This document shows positions 16,486-25,439 of a stretch of 64,000 bases of DNA, in pieces. The notes below the pieces were generated by a model. It did no database searches, was not told where the DNA came from, and saw only the letters and a program-made list of their open reading frames with translations. The stretch's first letter is position 1. Every line of letters starts with the position of its first letter. The DNA lies in NCBI RefSeq assembly GCF_900115095.1, contig NZ_FOVH01000001.1, positions 372,001-436,000 on the forward strand, in the 5' to 3' direction. The stretch comes from Actinomadura madurae. Its GTDB lineage: Bacteria > Actinomycetota > Actinomycetes > Streptosporangiales > Streptosporangiaceae. The translations under genes were made by a program, and so were the position numbers.

Positions 16486-17904
16486 TCAGGGACGCCAGAT
16501 GACGGCGGACGGCTCGGCGGGCGTGAGCGTGACCGAGCCGGTCCACGCGACGGACGACGGCCGCGGCAGGTAGGAGTCGTCCAGGACGAAGCCCCGGTTG
16601 ACGGACGTGACGGTGACGGGCGCGCCGTTGTCGCCCCACCTGGTCGGCCGCCGGACGGCCTCGATGCTCGCGATGTCGGAGACCGTCGTGCCCTCGGGCA
16701 GCTCGACCGTGGTGGTGGCGGCGCCGTCGCGTTCGACCGACCAGGTGGGCTCGTCGTGGTCGGAGCGGTAGAGCGTGGACGGGTCGGACCTGAGCCGGAC
16801 GCCGAGCGCCACCCCCGGCGCGGAGCCGGGCAGCGTCGCCGCGCCGGTCGTCTTGGCGAACTCCGCGAACAGGTACGTGCGGAGGTCGCCGACCTCGCGC
16901 GTCGCCGGATCGGACGGCTCCTCGATCTTGCCCTCGCGCAGCATCTCCTCGGCCGCGATCCGGTACGTCCACGGCTCGCGGTCCATGACGACCTCGCGGG
17001 CGCGCCCGTCCGGACGGGTTCCGGACGCGTCGAGCAGGAACCGCAGCGGCGGGTCCGGGGAGATCACGTCGCACAGGTTGTTGTTGTCGGTGCAGGTCTG
17101 CAGGACCGGGTGGTCGCCTTCGTAGCGGCCGGTGAACTTGAACGTCAGGTGCATGGGCGCCTGGTAGACGCCGCTGCCCTCCACCCGCTTGCCGGACGCG
17201 TCCACCTCGACCCGGTAGACCCATTCGATGTCGGTCGTCCGGCCCCAGCGGGCCATCAGGGCGGGCGTGTCGGTGCCGCCGTCCTCGTTGCTCCACACCA
17301 TCGAGTACTCGATGACGCGATGCCCCGGGGTCGCGGCGGGGCGGGTCTCGTGCCAGGCGACCAGCGGGGTGTCGGTCCTGGCGTTCTGGTACGGGTCGCC
17401 GAACGGCCAGCCCGTCCGCCCGACGATGACGGGCGCGTGGCGCAGGGCGAGCGCGTCCGCCTCGGGCATGGCCACGCGGGGGCTCTGGAGGGTGACGCTG
17501 CGGGCGGCCGGGGCGCTGCCCTCGGCGAACCGCAGCGTCACCGTGTGGCGGCCCTCCGCGACGTGCCCCAGGCCGAGGCTGCGGGGGATCGGCGCGGACG
17601 AGGGGACGACGAGGTCGGTCACGTGGCGCCCGTCGACGGCGACCGACACCACGGCGGACTCGGCGCCCGCGCGGGCCCAGGACACGCCGGGGGCGGACGC
17701 GGCGAAGGAGATCACGGCCTCCCCGTCCCGGCCGGCGGTGAAGGGCAGCGACCGGGCGGGTCCGCCGCGGTGGACGGTGATCGCCGCCCCGGCGACGTGG
17801 GCGGGGGCGGCGGCGCGGGCGGGGGTGACGGCGAGGGCGAGGGGAGCGCCGGCGAGGGCGGCGCCGGTCATGGCGAGGACGGCATGACGCGCACGGCTTC
17901 TCAT
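16486..17904 (-). CDS. Secreted protein of unknown function
   Basis: A 472-residue exported protein. An N-terminal signal peptide (MRSRARHAVLAMTGAALAGA, likely cleaved after the following Ala-rich ARA) precedes a beta-rich region with an Ala/Val pattern, then HAPVIVGRTG, an aromatic VIEYSMVWSNEDGG segment and DIEWVYRVEVD. The last pieces recall Vps62-like eukaryotic and bacterial proteins of unknown function, but the match is weak and I do not assign it. One cysteine pair (TCTDNNNLC) may form a disulfide. The ATG at 17904 is chosen because it begins the signal peptide. No functional hint from neighbours. Confidence 0.7.
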   Translation of the reverse strand: MRSRARHAVLAMTGAALAGAPLALAVTPARAAAPAHVAGAAITVHRGGPARSLPFTAGRDGEAVISFAASAPGVSWARAGAESAVVSVAVDGRHVTDLVVPSSAPIPRSLGLGHVAEGRHTVTLRFAEGSAPAARSVTLQSPRVAMPEADALALRHAPVIVGRTGWPFGDPYQNARTDTPLVAWHETRPAATPGHRVIEYSMVWSNEDGGTDTPALMARWGRTTDIEWVYRVEVDASGKRVEGSGVYQAPMHLTFKFTGRYEGDHPVLQTCTDNNNLCDVISPDPPLRFLLDASGTRPDGRAREVVMDREPWTYRIAAEEMLREGKIEEPSDPATREVGDLRTYLFAEFAKTTGAATLPGSAPGVALGVRLRSDPSTLYRSDHDEPTWSVERDGAATTTVELPEGTTVSDIASIEAVRRPTRWGDNGAPVTVTSVNRGFVLDDSYLPRPSSVAWTGSVTLTPAEPSAVIWRP

Positions 17905-18007
17905 GATCGGCGAACCTAGAGCGGCGGAGTTGCGTTCCGGTGACGGCACGGTCCCCTGTGGGTGTCGGCTTCGTGCGCGCCGGGGCGCGGCCGTCGCGAC
18001 CGGGCCG

Positions 18008-18919
18008 TCAGGATCCGGCCCACAGCGGCGCGAGCGCGTCCGGCAGCCGCAGGGCCACTCCGGTGAACCGGTCCGCGGGGCCGGGCCGGTCGGGCTCGTA
18101 CAGGGTGAGGCCCGAGGCGGCCAGCCGGACGGTCCGGCCGCGCCGGACGATCTCGTGGCCGAGCTCCCGCAGCAGCGTGACGACGTCGCGGGCGGGCTCG
18201 TCGAGCAGGTCGACGCCGTCGAGCCGGAACCGCATCTCCGGGTTGCCGCTCCAGCCCGCCGCCCGCGTCCCGAAGATCTCGGCGAGCCGCTCCACGCCGT
18301 CCTCGCCGCGGCCGGTGGACAGCGCGAGCGTCCCGCGCCCCACCCGGACGCTGCGGTGGTCGGCCCAGCCGCACAGGAACGACGCCTTCGGCGGGCGGGT
18401 GCCGCAGCGCTCGGCGACCGCGCCGAGGGTCGTCCAGGCGTCCGCGGCGCGGGTGGAGAACAGCAGGTTCGCGTCCGGCAGCAGGGCCCCGCGGCCCGGC
18501 TCCAGCGTGATCACGAACGGCGGCACCCGCCCGGGGAACCGGGCCGGGTCGGCCTCCCGGAGCGTGACGATCCCCTCCCACTCGACGGGGTCCTCCACCG
18601 CGAACCAGGTGATCACCGACTCCGCGCCGAACTCGCGGAAGGTCGCGTCGGTCAGCCGCTCGGCGACGGCCTCCCGCAGGCCCTCGGCCGTCTCGGCGAG
18701 CCGGCGGCGCCACCACGCCGGCTCCGGGTCGCCGCGCCCGCCGGCCGACCAGCGCGTCCCGGCCCCGGCGAAGTCGGAGCGCTGCTCGGCGCCCGCGCCG
18801 TCGACCACCACGCAGTGCCACCCGTCCGGTTCCCCGCGCACCACCACCCGCGCGGGCACCCGGTCACGCCCGGCCACACCCTCGTTCCGCATCCGGATGA
18901 CTTTATCCGCATTCATCAT
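18008..18919 (-). CDS. Hypothetical protein, about 300 residues
   Basis: A 303-residue, soluble, acidic protein that I do not recognise. It has no signal peptide or membrane helix. Notable features are an early WHCVVVDGAGAE segment, a central ITWFAVEDPVEWEGIVTLRE, many tryptophans and a C-terminal basic strand-turn region (LRELGHEIVRRGRTVRLAAS). Codon use is typical of the host, so it looks like a real gene. It starts with tandem ATGs (18919 and 18916) and is divergent from the YezG-like gene 144 bases away, so the two may share a promoter region. Confidence 0.65.
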   Translation of the reverse strand: MMNADKVIRMRNEGVAGRDRVPARVVVRGEPDGWHCVVVDGAGAEQRSDFAGAGTRWSAGGRGDPEPAWWRRRLAETAEGLREAVAERLTDATFREFGAESVITWFAVEDPVEWEGIVTLREADPARFPGRVPPFVITLEPGRGALLPDANLLFSTRAADAWTTLGAVAERCGTRPPKASFLCGWADHRSVRVGRGTLALSTGRGEDGVERLAEIFGTRAAGWSGNPEMRFRLDGVDLLDEPARDVVTLLRELGHEIVRRGRTVRLAASGLTLYEPDRPGPADRFTGVALRLPDALAPLWAGS

Positions 18920-19063
18920 GGTCGCTCAGGCGGTCGCGCGGCCCCGCGGCCGCGTCCGCCGGGGCGACACGGGCGCCCGCCGCCGGGCGTGGCGGTGTTC
19001 GCCGGTACGGTCGGACGGGTAGCGTGCCTGATCAACCGACCGCGACAGTCCTCCGGAGGCAGC

Positions 19064-19504
19064 GTGACCCAGCCCGAGCAGGTTCTGCGATCCGAAAAGG
19101 AGCGGGAGACGGTGAACGGCGCCGTCCGCGCGCTGCGCGCCGCCGCCCCCGCGGGCTGGGAGCGGCTCGACTTCGAGTTCCGCGCGACGGTCGGCATCGA
19201 CAGCGCCTCCTTCGAGGTCGAGGACGCCGGCGGCGGGCGCCGCACGGCCCTGCCGCCCGGCCAGGCCGTCGGGCGGATGGACGAGCTGCGCCGTGTGATG
19301 TACCGGGCCGACAAGGGCGCGTGGTTCACCGCGCGCCTCCAGGTCGAGCGCTCCGGCCATTTCAGCGCCGAGTTCGACTACGACGGCGAGCCCGAGTTCA
19401 CCCCGCCCCTCGCGCCGTCCGCCTACGCCCTGGACCTCGACCGCTTCCCCCGCGCGGACGAGCACATCCCGGACTGGCTCCGCGCCAAGCTCGGCGAGGC
19501 CTGA
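19064..19504 (+). CDS. YezG/DUF600-like (immunity-type) protein
   Basis: A 146-residue protein whose layout resembles the YezG/DUF600 family, whose members include immunity proteins to nuclease toxins. It has a helical start, GWERLDFEFRATVGID, a strand-rich middle, MYRADKGAWFTARLQVERSG, the FDYDGEPEF segment and a C-terminal FPRADEHIPDWL. The GTG at 19064 has GGAGG 5 bases upstream. No toxin gene of a recognised type is next to it; the divergent 303-residue gene is the only nearby unknown. Assignment is by overall pattern, so moderate. Confidence 0.65.
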   Translation: MTQPEQVLRSEKERETVNGAVRALRAAAPAGWERLDFEFRATVGIDSASFEVEDAGGGRRTALPPGQAVGRMDELRRVMYRADKGAWFTARLQVERSGHFSAEFDYDGEPEFTPPLAPSAYALDLDRFPRADEHIPDWLRAKLGEA

Positions 19505-19543
19505 CCGGACGGAGCAGCCCCCGCGGCGGGGCAGACTTGAGGG

Positions 19544-20752
19544 GTGCCCTCGACGCTTCCTGATGGTGACCCAGTACCGGCGGACGGTGCGCTGCCCGCC
19601 AGCGCCTTGGAGGGGCTGGGGGAGCGGCCGTTCGCTTTCTACGTGCACGTCCCGTTCTGCGTGACGCGCTGCGGGTACTGCGACTTCAACACCTACACGG
19701 CGACGGAGCTCGGGCCGGGCGCGAGCCGCGACTCCTACGCCGCCACCGCCATCGGCGAGGTCCGGATGGCGCGTCGGGTCCTCGGCGACGTGGACCTGCC
19801 CGTGGAGACGGTCTTCGTGGGCGGCGGCACCCCCACCCTGCTCCCGCCGGACGATCTGGGCCGCGTCCTCGCGGCCGTCGATGCGGAGTTCGGCCTAGCC
19901 CCGGGCGCGGAGGTCACCACGGAGGCCAACCCCGAGTCGGTGGACGAGGCGTACCTCCACCGGTTGCGCGAGGCCGGTTTCACGCGCGTCTCCTACGGGA
20001 TGCAGAGCGCGCGCGAGCACGTCCTGGCCGTCCTGGAGCGCACGCACACGCCCGGACGGGTCCCGCAGGTCGTCGAGTGGACGCGCAAGGCGGGGTTCGA
20101 GCACGTCAACCTCGACCTCATCTACGGGACGCCGGGGGAGACCGACGACGACTGGAGGGCGTCCGTGGAGGCAGCGCTGGCGGCGGAGCCCGACCACGTC
20201 TCGGCCTACGCGCTCATCGTCGAGGAGGGCACCCGCCTTGCGGCCCAGGTGAGGCGCGGCGAGCTGGCCGCCCCGGACGACGACGCCATGGCCGACCGCT
20301 ACCTGATCGCCGACGAGCTGTTCAGCGCGCACGGCCTGCACTGGTACGAGATCTCCAACTGGGCCGCCGACCCCCGCGCCGCCTGCCGCCACAACATGCT
20401 CTACTGGACGGGCGCCGACTGGTGGGGCGTCGGGCCGGGCGCCCACAGCCACGTCGGCGGCACCCGGTGGTGGAACGTCAAGCATCCCGCCGCGTACGCC
20501 GCCCGCCTCGCCGAGGGCACCACGCCCGCGCACGCCAGGGAGATCCTGGACGACGACGACCGCCACTTCGAGCGCATCATGCTCGAACTGCGCCTGGCGC
20601 AGGGCTGCCCCGCCACCCTCCTGGACGACAAATCCGTCCGCAGGGCGATCGACGACGGCCTGATAGAGCCCGCGCCCTACCAGCAGGGCCGCGCCGTCCT
20701 CACCCAGAAGGGGCGCCTCCTGGCCGACGCCGTCCTCCGAGACCTGGCCTAG
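19544..20752 (+). CDS. hemW: Radical SAM heme chaperone HemW
   Basis: A 402-residue radical SAM protein of the HemW type (formerly called HemN-like), which delivers heme to acceptor proteins. The cluster motif CVTRCGYC binds the [4Fe-4S] centre, VFVGGGTPTLLP follows, and the HemW C-terminal domain is complete. The start is GTG 19544. There is no ribosome binding site; CAGACT at 19532-19537 lies 6 nt upstream, so leaderless expression is likely. The gene sits between lepA and hrcA as in most actinobacteria. Its last 4 bases overlap the stop of convergent DUF3097. Confidence 0.94.
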   Translation: MPSTLPDGDPVPADGALPASALEGLGERPFAFYVHVPFCVTRCGYCDFNTYTATELGPGASRDSYAATAIGEVRMARRVLGDVDLPVETVFVGGGTPTLLPPDDLGRVLAAVDAEFGLAPGAEVTTEANPESVDEAYLHRLREAGFTRVSYGMQSAREHVLAVLERTHTPGRVPQVVEWTRKAGFEHVNLDLIYGTPGETDDDWRASVEAALAAEPDHVSAYALIVEEGTRLAAQVRRGELAAPDDDAMADRYLIADELFSAHGLHWYEISNWAADPRAACRHNMLYWTGADWWGVGPGAHSHVGGTRWWNVKHPAAYAARLAEGTTPAHAREILDDDDRHFERIMLELRLAQGCPATLLDDKSVRRAIDDGLIEPAPYQQGRAVLTQKGRLLADAVLRDLA

Positions 20753-21564
20753 GGCGCCGTGACGAAGTCGATGAGTTCCTCCACCCTGCCCAGGAGGGCC
20801 GGTTCGAGGTCGGTGTAGGTGTCCACCGAGGCGAGGATCCGCTTCCAGGCGGCGCCGGTGTCGTCGCCCCAGCCGAGCTCGGCGATGACGCCCTCTTTCC
20901 AGGGGACGCCGCGGGGGATGCGGGGCCAGGCGCCGATGCCCACGGCCGCGGGCTTGACGGCCTCCCAGATGTCGATGAACGGGTGGCCGGTCACGAGCAC
21001 GTGCGGGGAGGTGATCCGAGCGGCGATGCGCGACTCCTTGGAGCCGCCCACGAGGTGGTCGACGAGGACTCCGAGGCGGCGCCCCTCGTCCGGCGCGAAC
21101 TCCTCGACGATGGCGGGCAGGTCGTCCACGCCTTCGAGGTACTCCACGACGACGCCCTCCACGCGCAGGTCGTGGCCCCAGATCTTCTCGACCAGCTCGG
21201 CGTCGTGGACGCCCTCCACGTAGATGCGGCTCTCCTGGGCCACCCGCGCCCGGAGCCCCTGGACGGCGATGGACCCGGACGCCGAACGCGCCGGCTCCCT
21301 GGGCGCGGCCTCCGGCCGGACCAGCGTCACCGGCCTGCCGTCGATGAGGAACCCGGACTTCGTCAGCGGGAACACCCGCCGCTTGCCGAACCGGTCCTCC
21401 AGGGTGACGCCGGACTTGTCGCAGGCGACCACGGCGCCGCAGAAGCCGCTGTCGGGGTCCTCGGCGACGAGCCCCGGCTCGGCCGGGACCTCCGGGATCA
21501 GCCCCTTGCGGGGCCTGCGCCAGTCGCCGGCCAGCACGTCGTTTCCGTAGTTCTTACTCCGCAC
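20749..21564 (-). CDS. DUF3097 family protein, TOPRIM-like
   Basis: A 271-residue DUF3097 protein, conserved in actinobacteria next to hemW and hrcA. It opens SKNYGNDVLAGDWRRPRKG then PEVPAEPGLVAED, and has VTLEDRFGKRRVFPL. The central part (RIYVEGVHDAELVEKIWG, then VLVDHLVGGSKESRI) has the acidic spacing of a TOPRIM fold, suggesting a nucleic-acid role, though none is proven. I chose GTG 21564 because TAATGT lies 8 nt before it (leaderless); an in-frame ATG at 21576 overlaps that box. It converges on hemW with a 4-base overlap. Confidence 0.85.
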   Translation of the reverse strand: MRSKNYGNDVLAGDWRRPRKGLIPEVPAEPGLVAEDPDSGFCGAVVACDKSGVTLEDRFGKRRVFPLTKSGFLIDGRPVTLVRPEAAPREPARSASGSIAVQGLRARVAQESRIYVEGVHDAELVEKIWGHDLRVEGVVVEYLEGVDDLPAIVEEFAPDEGRRLGVLVDHLVGGSKESRIAARITSPHVLVTGHPFIDIWEAVKPAAVGIGAWPRIPRGVPWKEGVIAELGWGDDTGAAWKRILASVDTYTDLEPALLGRVEELIDFVTAP

Positions 21565-21702
21565 GGGTCCGCACATTAACCCGGCGGGACGCCCGCGCGG
21601 CGTCGTCCCTCGTTCCTCGGCGTGGCGCGGACGTCCGATACGGATAGGATCGCGCAGCCGCACGGGGCGGCCGCGGGCACGCCGGAGGGCCTCCCGGGGC
21701 CG

Positions 21703-21734
21703 TACACTTGGCACTCGGGAGTATGGAGTGCCAG
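21703..21734 (+). promoter_or_regulatory. CIRCE operator and -10 box of hrcA-dnaJ
   Basis: TTGGCACTC (21708-21716), a 9-base spacer and GAGTGCCAG (21726-21734) match the CIRCE consensus TTAGCACTC-N9-GAGTGCTAA, with a nearly perfect inverted repeat. TACACT at 21703-21708 is a probable -10 box and overlaps the left arm, so bound HrcA would block RNA polymerase. It lies 33 bases before the hrcA start, giving autoregulation of hrcA-dnaJ. Confidence 0.92.
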
Positions 21735-21767
21735 CGGCGCACCCGGCCGACGAAGGAGGTGGGAAAC

Positions 21768-22778
21768 GTGCTGGACGACCGGAAGCTCGCGGTCCTGCGC
21801 GCCATCGTCGAGGACTACGTGTCCACCAACGAGCCGGTCGGCTCCAAGGCGCTCGCGGACCGGCACAACCTCGGCGTGTCGCCGGCGACCATCCGCAACG
21901 ACATGGCGGTCCTGGAAGAGCAGGGCTACATCGCCCAGCCGCACACCAGTGCCGGGCGGGTCCCCACGGACAAGGGCTACCGGCTGTTCGTCGACCGGCT
22001 GTCCACGATCAAGCCGCTGTCGGTCGCGGAGCGGCGCGCCATCGAGACGTTCCTGTCCGGCGCGTACGACCTCGACGACGTCGTCGGCCGCACGGTCCGG
22101 CTGCTGGCGCAGCTGACGCGGCAGGTCGCCGTGGTGCAGTACCCGTCGCTGACCCGCTCGACGGTGCGGCACGTGGAACTGGTCCCGGTCGCCGAGGGCC
22201 GGCTGCTGCTCGTCCTGATCACCGACACCGGGCGGGTCGAGCAGCGCGTCATCGAGACCGGGCCGATCTCCGAGGAATCGATCGGGCACCTGCGGGCGTT
22301 GCTGAACACATGCCTGGACGGGCTGGGCCTCGGCGACGTCCCGGCGGCCGTCGCGGACCTGCCCGACAGGGTGGGCCCGGACGACCGGCCGGTCGCCGCG
22401 GCGGTCCTGTCGGTCCTGCTGGAGACGCTCGTCGAGAAGCACGAGGAGAAGATCGTCTTCGCCGGCGCGGCCAACCTCGCCGCCGTGGACTTCTCGCAGA
22501 GCCTGCGGGAGGTGCTCGTGGCGCTGGAGGAACAGGTCGTCCTGATGCGGCTGCTCGGAGAGACCGGCGACTCCTCTACAGTTACGGTGCGGATCGGCAC
22601 CGAGAACCCCGACCAGGGGCTCAAGTCGACGTCGGTCGTCGCCGCCGACTACGGGGTGGGCGACCTCACCTTGGCCCGGCTGGGAGTGCTCGGGCCGACA
22701 CGCATGGATTACCCCAGCACGATGGGAGCGGTACGGGCAGTGGCACGCTACGTGGGACAGATCCTGGCGGGGTCGTAA
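21768..22778 (+). CDS. hrcA: Heat-inducible transcriptional repressor HrcA
   Basis: A 336-residue HrcA. The N-terminal winged helix carries [20 protein letters not shown] then [15 protein letters not shown], followed by [18 protein letters not shown], all diagnostic. The C-terminal GAF-like dimerisation domain follows. HrcA binds CIRCE and represses chaperone genes until heat stress titrates its GroEL partner. The GTG at 21768 has AAGGAGG upstream; a longer in-frame start would lie within the operator. The stop TAA is followed at once by the dnaJ GTG. Confidence 0.96.
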   Translation: MLDDRKLAVLRAIVEDYVSTNEPVGSKALADRHNLGVSPATIRNDMAVLEEQGYIAQPHTSAGRVPTDKGYRLFVDRLSTIKPLSVAERRAIETFLSGAYDLDDVVGRTVRLLAQLTRQVAVVQYPSLTRSTVRHVELVPVAEGRLLLVLITDTGRVEQRVIETGPISEESIGHLRALLNTCLDGLGLGDVPAAVADLPDRVGPDDRPVAAAVLSVLLETLVEKHEEKIVFAGAANLAAVDFSQSLREVLVALEEQVVLMRLLGETGDSSTVTVRIGTENPDQGLKSTSVVAADYGVGDLTLARLGVLGPTRMDYPSTMGAVRAVARYVGQILAGS

Positions 22779-23915
22779 GTGGCGAACGACTACTACGCGA
22801 CCCTCGGCGTCCGGCGGGACGCCAGCGCCGACGAGGTCAAGAAGGCCTACCGCCGGCTCGCGCGGGAACTCCACCCGGACGTCAACCCGGATCCGGAGAC
22901 CCAGGAGAAGTTCAAAGAGATCACCCAGGCCTACGAGGTGCTCTCCGACCCCAAGAAGCGCGAGATGTACGACCTCGGCGCGGACCCGTTCGCGGCCGCG
23001 GGCGGGGCGGGCGCCGGCGGGTTCGGCGGCGCCGGGTTCCCGTTCAGCGACATCATGGACGCCTTCTTCGGCACGGCGACCTCGCGCGGCCCCCGGTCGC
23101 GGGCGCGGCGCGGCCGGAACGCGACCTTGCGGGTCGAGCTCGACCTCGCCGAGACCGCGTTCGGCACGACCCGGGAGCTGTCCATCGACACCGCGGTCGC
23201 CTGCGCGACGTGCGAGGGGTCGGGCTGCGCGCCCGGCACGCACCCGGAGACGTGCGACACCTGCCACGGGCGCGGCGAGGTGCAGCAGGTCCAGCGCTCG
23301 TTCCTCGGTCAGGTCATGACGGCCCGGCCGTGCCCGGCGTGCGGCGGCTTCGGCTCGCTGATCCGCAACCCGTGCACCGAGTGCTCCGGTGACGGCCGGG
23401 TCCGCACCCGGCGCACCGTCAAGGTCAAGATCCCCGCGGGCGTGGAGAACGGCATCCACATCCAGCTCGCCGGCGAGGGCGAGGTCGGCCCCGGCGGCGG
23501 CCCGCCCGGCGACCTGTTCCTGGAGATCGTGGAGAAGCCGCACCCGATCTTCGAGCGGGAGGGCGACGACCTGCACTGCACGGTCGAGATCCCGATGACG
23601 GCGGCGGCGCTCGGCACCAGCGTCACGATCGAGACGCTGGACGCGGCCGAGAGCGTCGACATCAAGCCCGGCACGCAGTCGGGGCAGGTCATCACGCTCT
23701 ACAACCGGGGCGTCCGGCACCTCAACGAGAGCGGCCGCGGCGACCTGATGATCCATGTGAACGTGGAGACGCCGAACCGGCTCGACGAGGAGCAGGAGGA
23801 CCTGCTCCGCCGCCTGGCGGCGCTGCGTGGGGAGGAGCGCCCGCCCGGCAAGTTCGCCCCCGGGCAGCGCAGCGGGGTGTTCTCCCGCATCAAGGACGTG
23901 TTCAACCAGCACTGA
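22779..23915 (+). CDS. dnaJ: Chaperone DnaJ (type I)
   Basis: A 378-residue type I DnaJ. The J domain (about 1-70) has the HPD motif in [10 protein letters not shown], followed by a Gly/Phe-rich region ([17 protein letters not shown]), four CxxCxGxG-type zinc motifs ([32 protein letters not shown]) and the C-terminal substrate-binding domains. It stimulates DnaK ATPase and delivers clients. The GTG directly abuts the hrcA stop codon, and the pair shares the CIRCE-controlled promoter. The hrcA linkage is typical of the second actinobacterial DnaJ (DnaJ2). Confidence 0.96.
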   Translation: MANDYYATLGVRRDASADEVKKAYRRLARELHPDVNPDPETQEKFKEITQAYEVLSDPKKREMYDLGADPFAAAGGAGAGGFGGAGFPFSDIMDAFFGTATSRGPRSRARRGRNATLRVELDLAETAFGTTRELSIDTAVACATCEGSGCAPGTHPETCDTCHGRGEVQQVQRSFLGQVMTARPCPACGGFGSLIRNPCTECSGDGRVRTRRTVKVKIPAGVENGIHIQLAGEGEVGPGGGPPGDLFLEIVEKPHPIFEREGDDLHCTVEIPMTAAALGTSVTIETLDAAESVDIKPGTQSGQVITLYNRGVRHLNESGRGDLMIHVNVETPNRLDEEQEDLLRRLAALRGEERPPGKFAPGQRSGVFSRIKDVFNQH

Positions 23916-24005
23916 AGCGCAGTGGCGGAGGCCTACCGGGAGGGCCGCCGCGGCGACACCGAGCAGGGCGGCACCGGGGATCGCCCGTGAGCGAACGGAG
24001 ACCGC

Positions 24006-24737
24006 ATGAGCCCGCCGGTCTTCCTCGCCGGGACCGACGCGCTCCGGCGCGACTCGGTCCTGCTGGACGGGCCCGAAGGGCGGCACGCCGCGACCGTGCG
24101 GCGGCTGCGGCCCGGTGAGCGCGTCGACCTGACCGACGGCGAGGGCCTGCTGGCCGAGTGCGTGGTCACCGCCGCCGACCGGGCCTCCCTCACGCTGGAC
24201 GTGCTGGCCCGGCACCGGCAGCCCCCGCCCGCGCCGCGCATCGTGGTCGTGCAGGCCCTGCCGAAGGGCGACCGGGGCGAGCTGGCGGTCGAGACCATGA
24301 CCGAGGTCGGCGTGGACGAGATCGTCCCGTGGCCCGCGGCGCGCTGCGTCACCCGGTGGAGGCCGGAACGGCGCGAGAAGGCCCTCGGCCGCTGGCGCGC
24401 CGCCGCGCGGGAGGCCGGCAAGCAGGCCCGGCGCGGCCGGCTGCCGGTGGTGGCGGACCCGGCGTCCACCGACGACGTCGCCGGCCGGATCGGCGCCGCG
24501 TCCCTGGCCCTGGTCCTGCACGAGGAGGCCGCGGCGCCGCTGAGCGCCGTGCGGCCGCCCGCGGACGGCGAGATCGTGCTCGTGGTCGGCCCCGAAGGCG
24601 GGATCACCGAGGAAGAGCTGGAGCTGTTCGCCGGGGTCGGCGGGCGGGTCACCCGGCTCGGCCCGACGGTGCTGCGCACCTCGACGGCGGGCGTCGCGGC
24701 GGCCAGCGTGCTGCTGGCCGCCACCGGGCGCTGGTAG
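24006..24737 (+). CDS. rsmE: 16S rRNA m3U1498 methyltransferase RsmE
   Basis: A 243-residue SPOUT methyltransferase that methylates N3 of U1498 in 16S rRNA using S-adenosylmethionine. An N-terminal PUA-like domain (HAATVRRLRPGERVDLTDGE) is followed by the knotted domain: ALPKGDRGELAVETMTEVGV, GPEGGITEEEL and LGPTVLRTSTA. The usual ILR-ETA signature reads VLRTSTA here, a small deviation. The ATG at 24006 follows the dnaJ stop by 90 bases, matching the conserved order dnaJ-rsmE-HIT. Its stop is 6 bases from the convergent anti-sigma-like gene. Confidence 0.93.
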   Translation: MSPPVFLAGTDALRRDSVLLDGPEGRHAATVRRLRPGERVDLTDGEGLLAECVVTAADRASLTLDVLARHRQPPPAPRIVVVQALPKGDRGELAVETMTEVGVDEIVPWPAARCVTRWRPERREKALGRWRAAAREAGKQARRGRLPVVADPASTDDVAGRIGAASLALVLHEEAAAPLSAVRPPADGEIVLVVGPEGGITEEELELFAGVGGRVTRLGPTVLRTSTAGVAAASVLLAATGRW

Positions 24738-24743
24738 CCCCGG

Positions 24744-25439
24744 TCAGGGGGTGGACGGCCCGTCGCCCTGCTCGGACGTCTTCGTGGGCGGGCTCGTCGT
24801 GGGCGGCGCCGGCTCGTCGGTCGTGGTGCCCGGGTCGGGCGTCGTGGACGTCGGCGGCGTCGGTGTCGTGGAGGTCGGCGGCGTCGGCGTGTCGCTCGGG
24901 CACGCCGTGGCCGACGGGCTCGGGGCGGCCGCGGTGCCGGGCGAGGCGGCGGTCGTGGCGCCGTCCGGCGGCGGGATCTGGCAGGACGACATCCCCGGCG
25001 GGGAGGTGGAGCTCGGCGGCTGCGAGCTGCTGGGACCGCCCGGCGTGCTGCCGCCCGGGGACGACGGGGCGGGGAACTCGGGGTTCCCGCCGGCGTCGGT
25101 GCGGTCGCCGTCGGTGCCGTTCCCGCCGTTGTGGGACGGCCCGCTGTTGCCGACGGACTGCTGGATCAGGTCGATCGTCTGCGGCGCCGTGACGCCGAGC
25201 GCGGCGATCACCACGGCGGCGGCGACGGCCAGCACGGGCCGCGCCCAGTTGACGGTGAACCGGTCGAACCCGAAGCGGGCGGGGCCGAACCGTCCGAAAC
25301 CGAACCGGCGGCCCTGGCCGTCGGCTATGCGGGCCCGGATGCGCTCCAGGCCGTCGCCCGCGGGGTTGACCGAGTCCGCCTCCGCGTGCAGGGCACGGCG
25401 GAGGATCTCGCCGTGCTCGTCGTGGGGGTCGGTGGTCAT
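24744..25439 (-). CDS. Single-pass membrane protein with Pro/Ser/Thr-rich tail, putative anti-sigma partner
   Basis: A 231-residue protein. Residues 1-65 are cytoplasmic, with an Arg/Phe/Gly-rich stretch (RRFGFGRFGPARFGFDRF). One transmembrane helix (ARPVLAVAAAVVIAALGV) near 65-85 is followed by about 140 extracellular residues of Pro, Ser, Thr and Gly with only two cysteines. It overlaps the upstream sigma-factor gene by 4 bases (ATGA), so the two are coupled. By position it is a candidate membrane anti-sigma factor, but I see no zinc-binding HxxxCxxC motif; the role is inferred from the operon. Confidence 0.75.
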   Translation of the reverse strand: MTTDPHDEHGEILRRALHAEADSVNPAGDGLERIRARIADGQGRRFGFGRFGPARFGFDRFTVNWARPVLAVAAAVVIAALGVTAPQTIDLIQQSVGNSGPSHNGGNGTDGDRTDAGGNPEFPAPSSPGGSTPGGPSSSQPPSSTSPPGMSSCQIPPPDGATTAASPGTAAAPSPSATACPSDTPTPPTSTTPTPPTSTTPDPGTTTDEPAPPTTSPPTKTSEQGDGPSTP

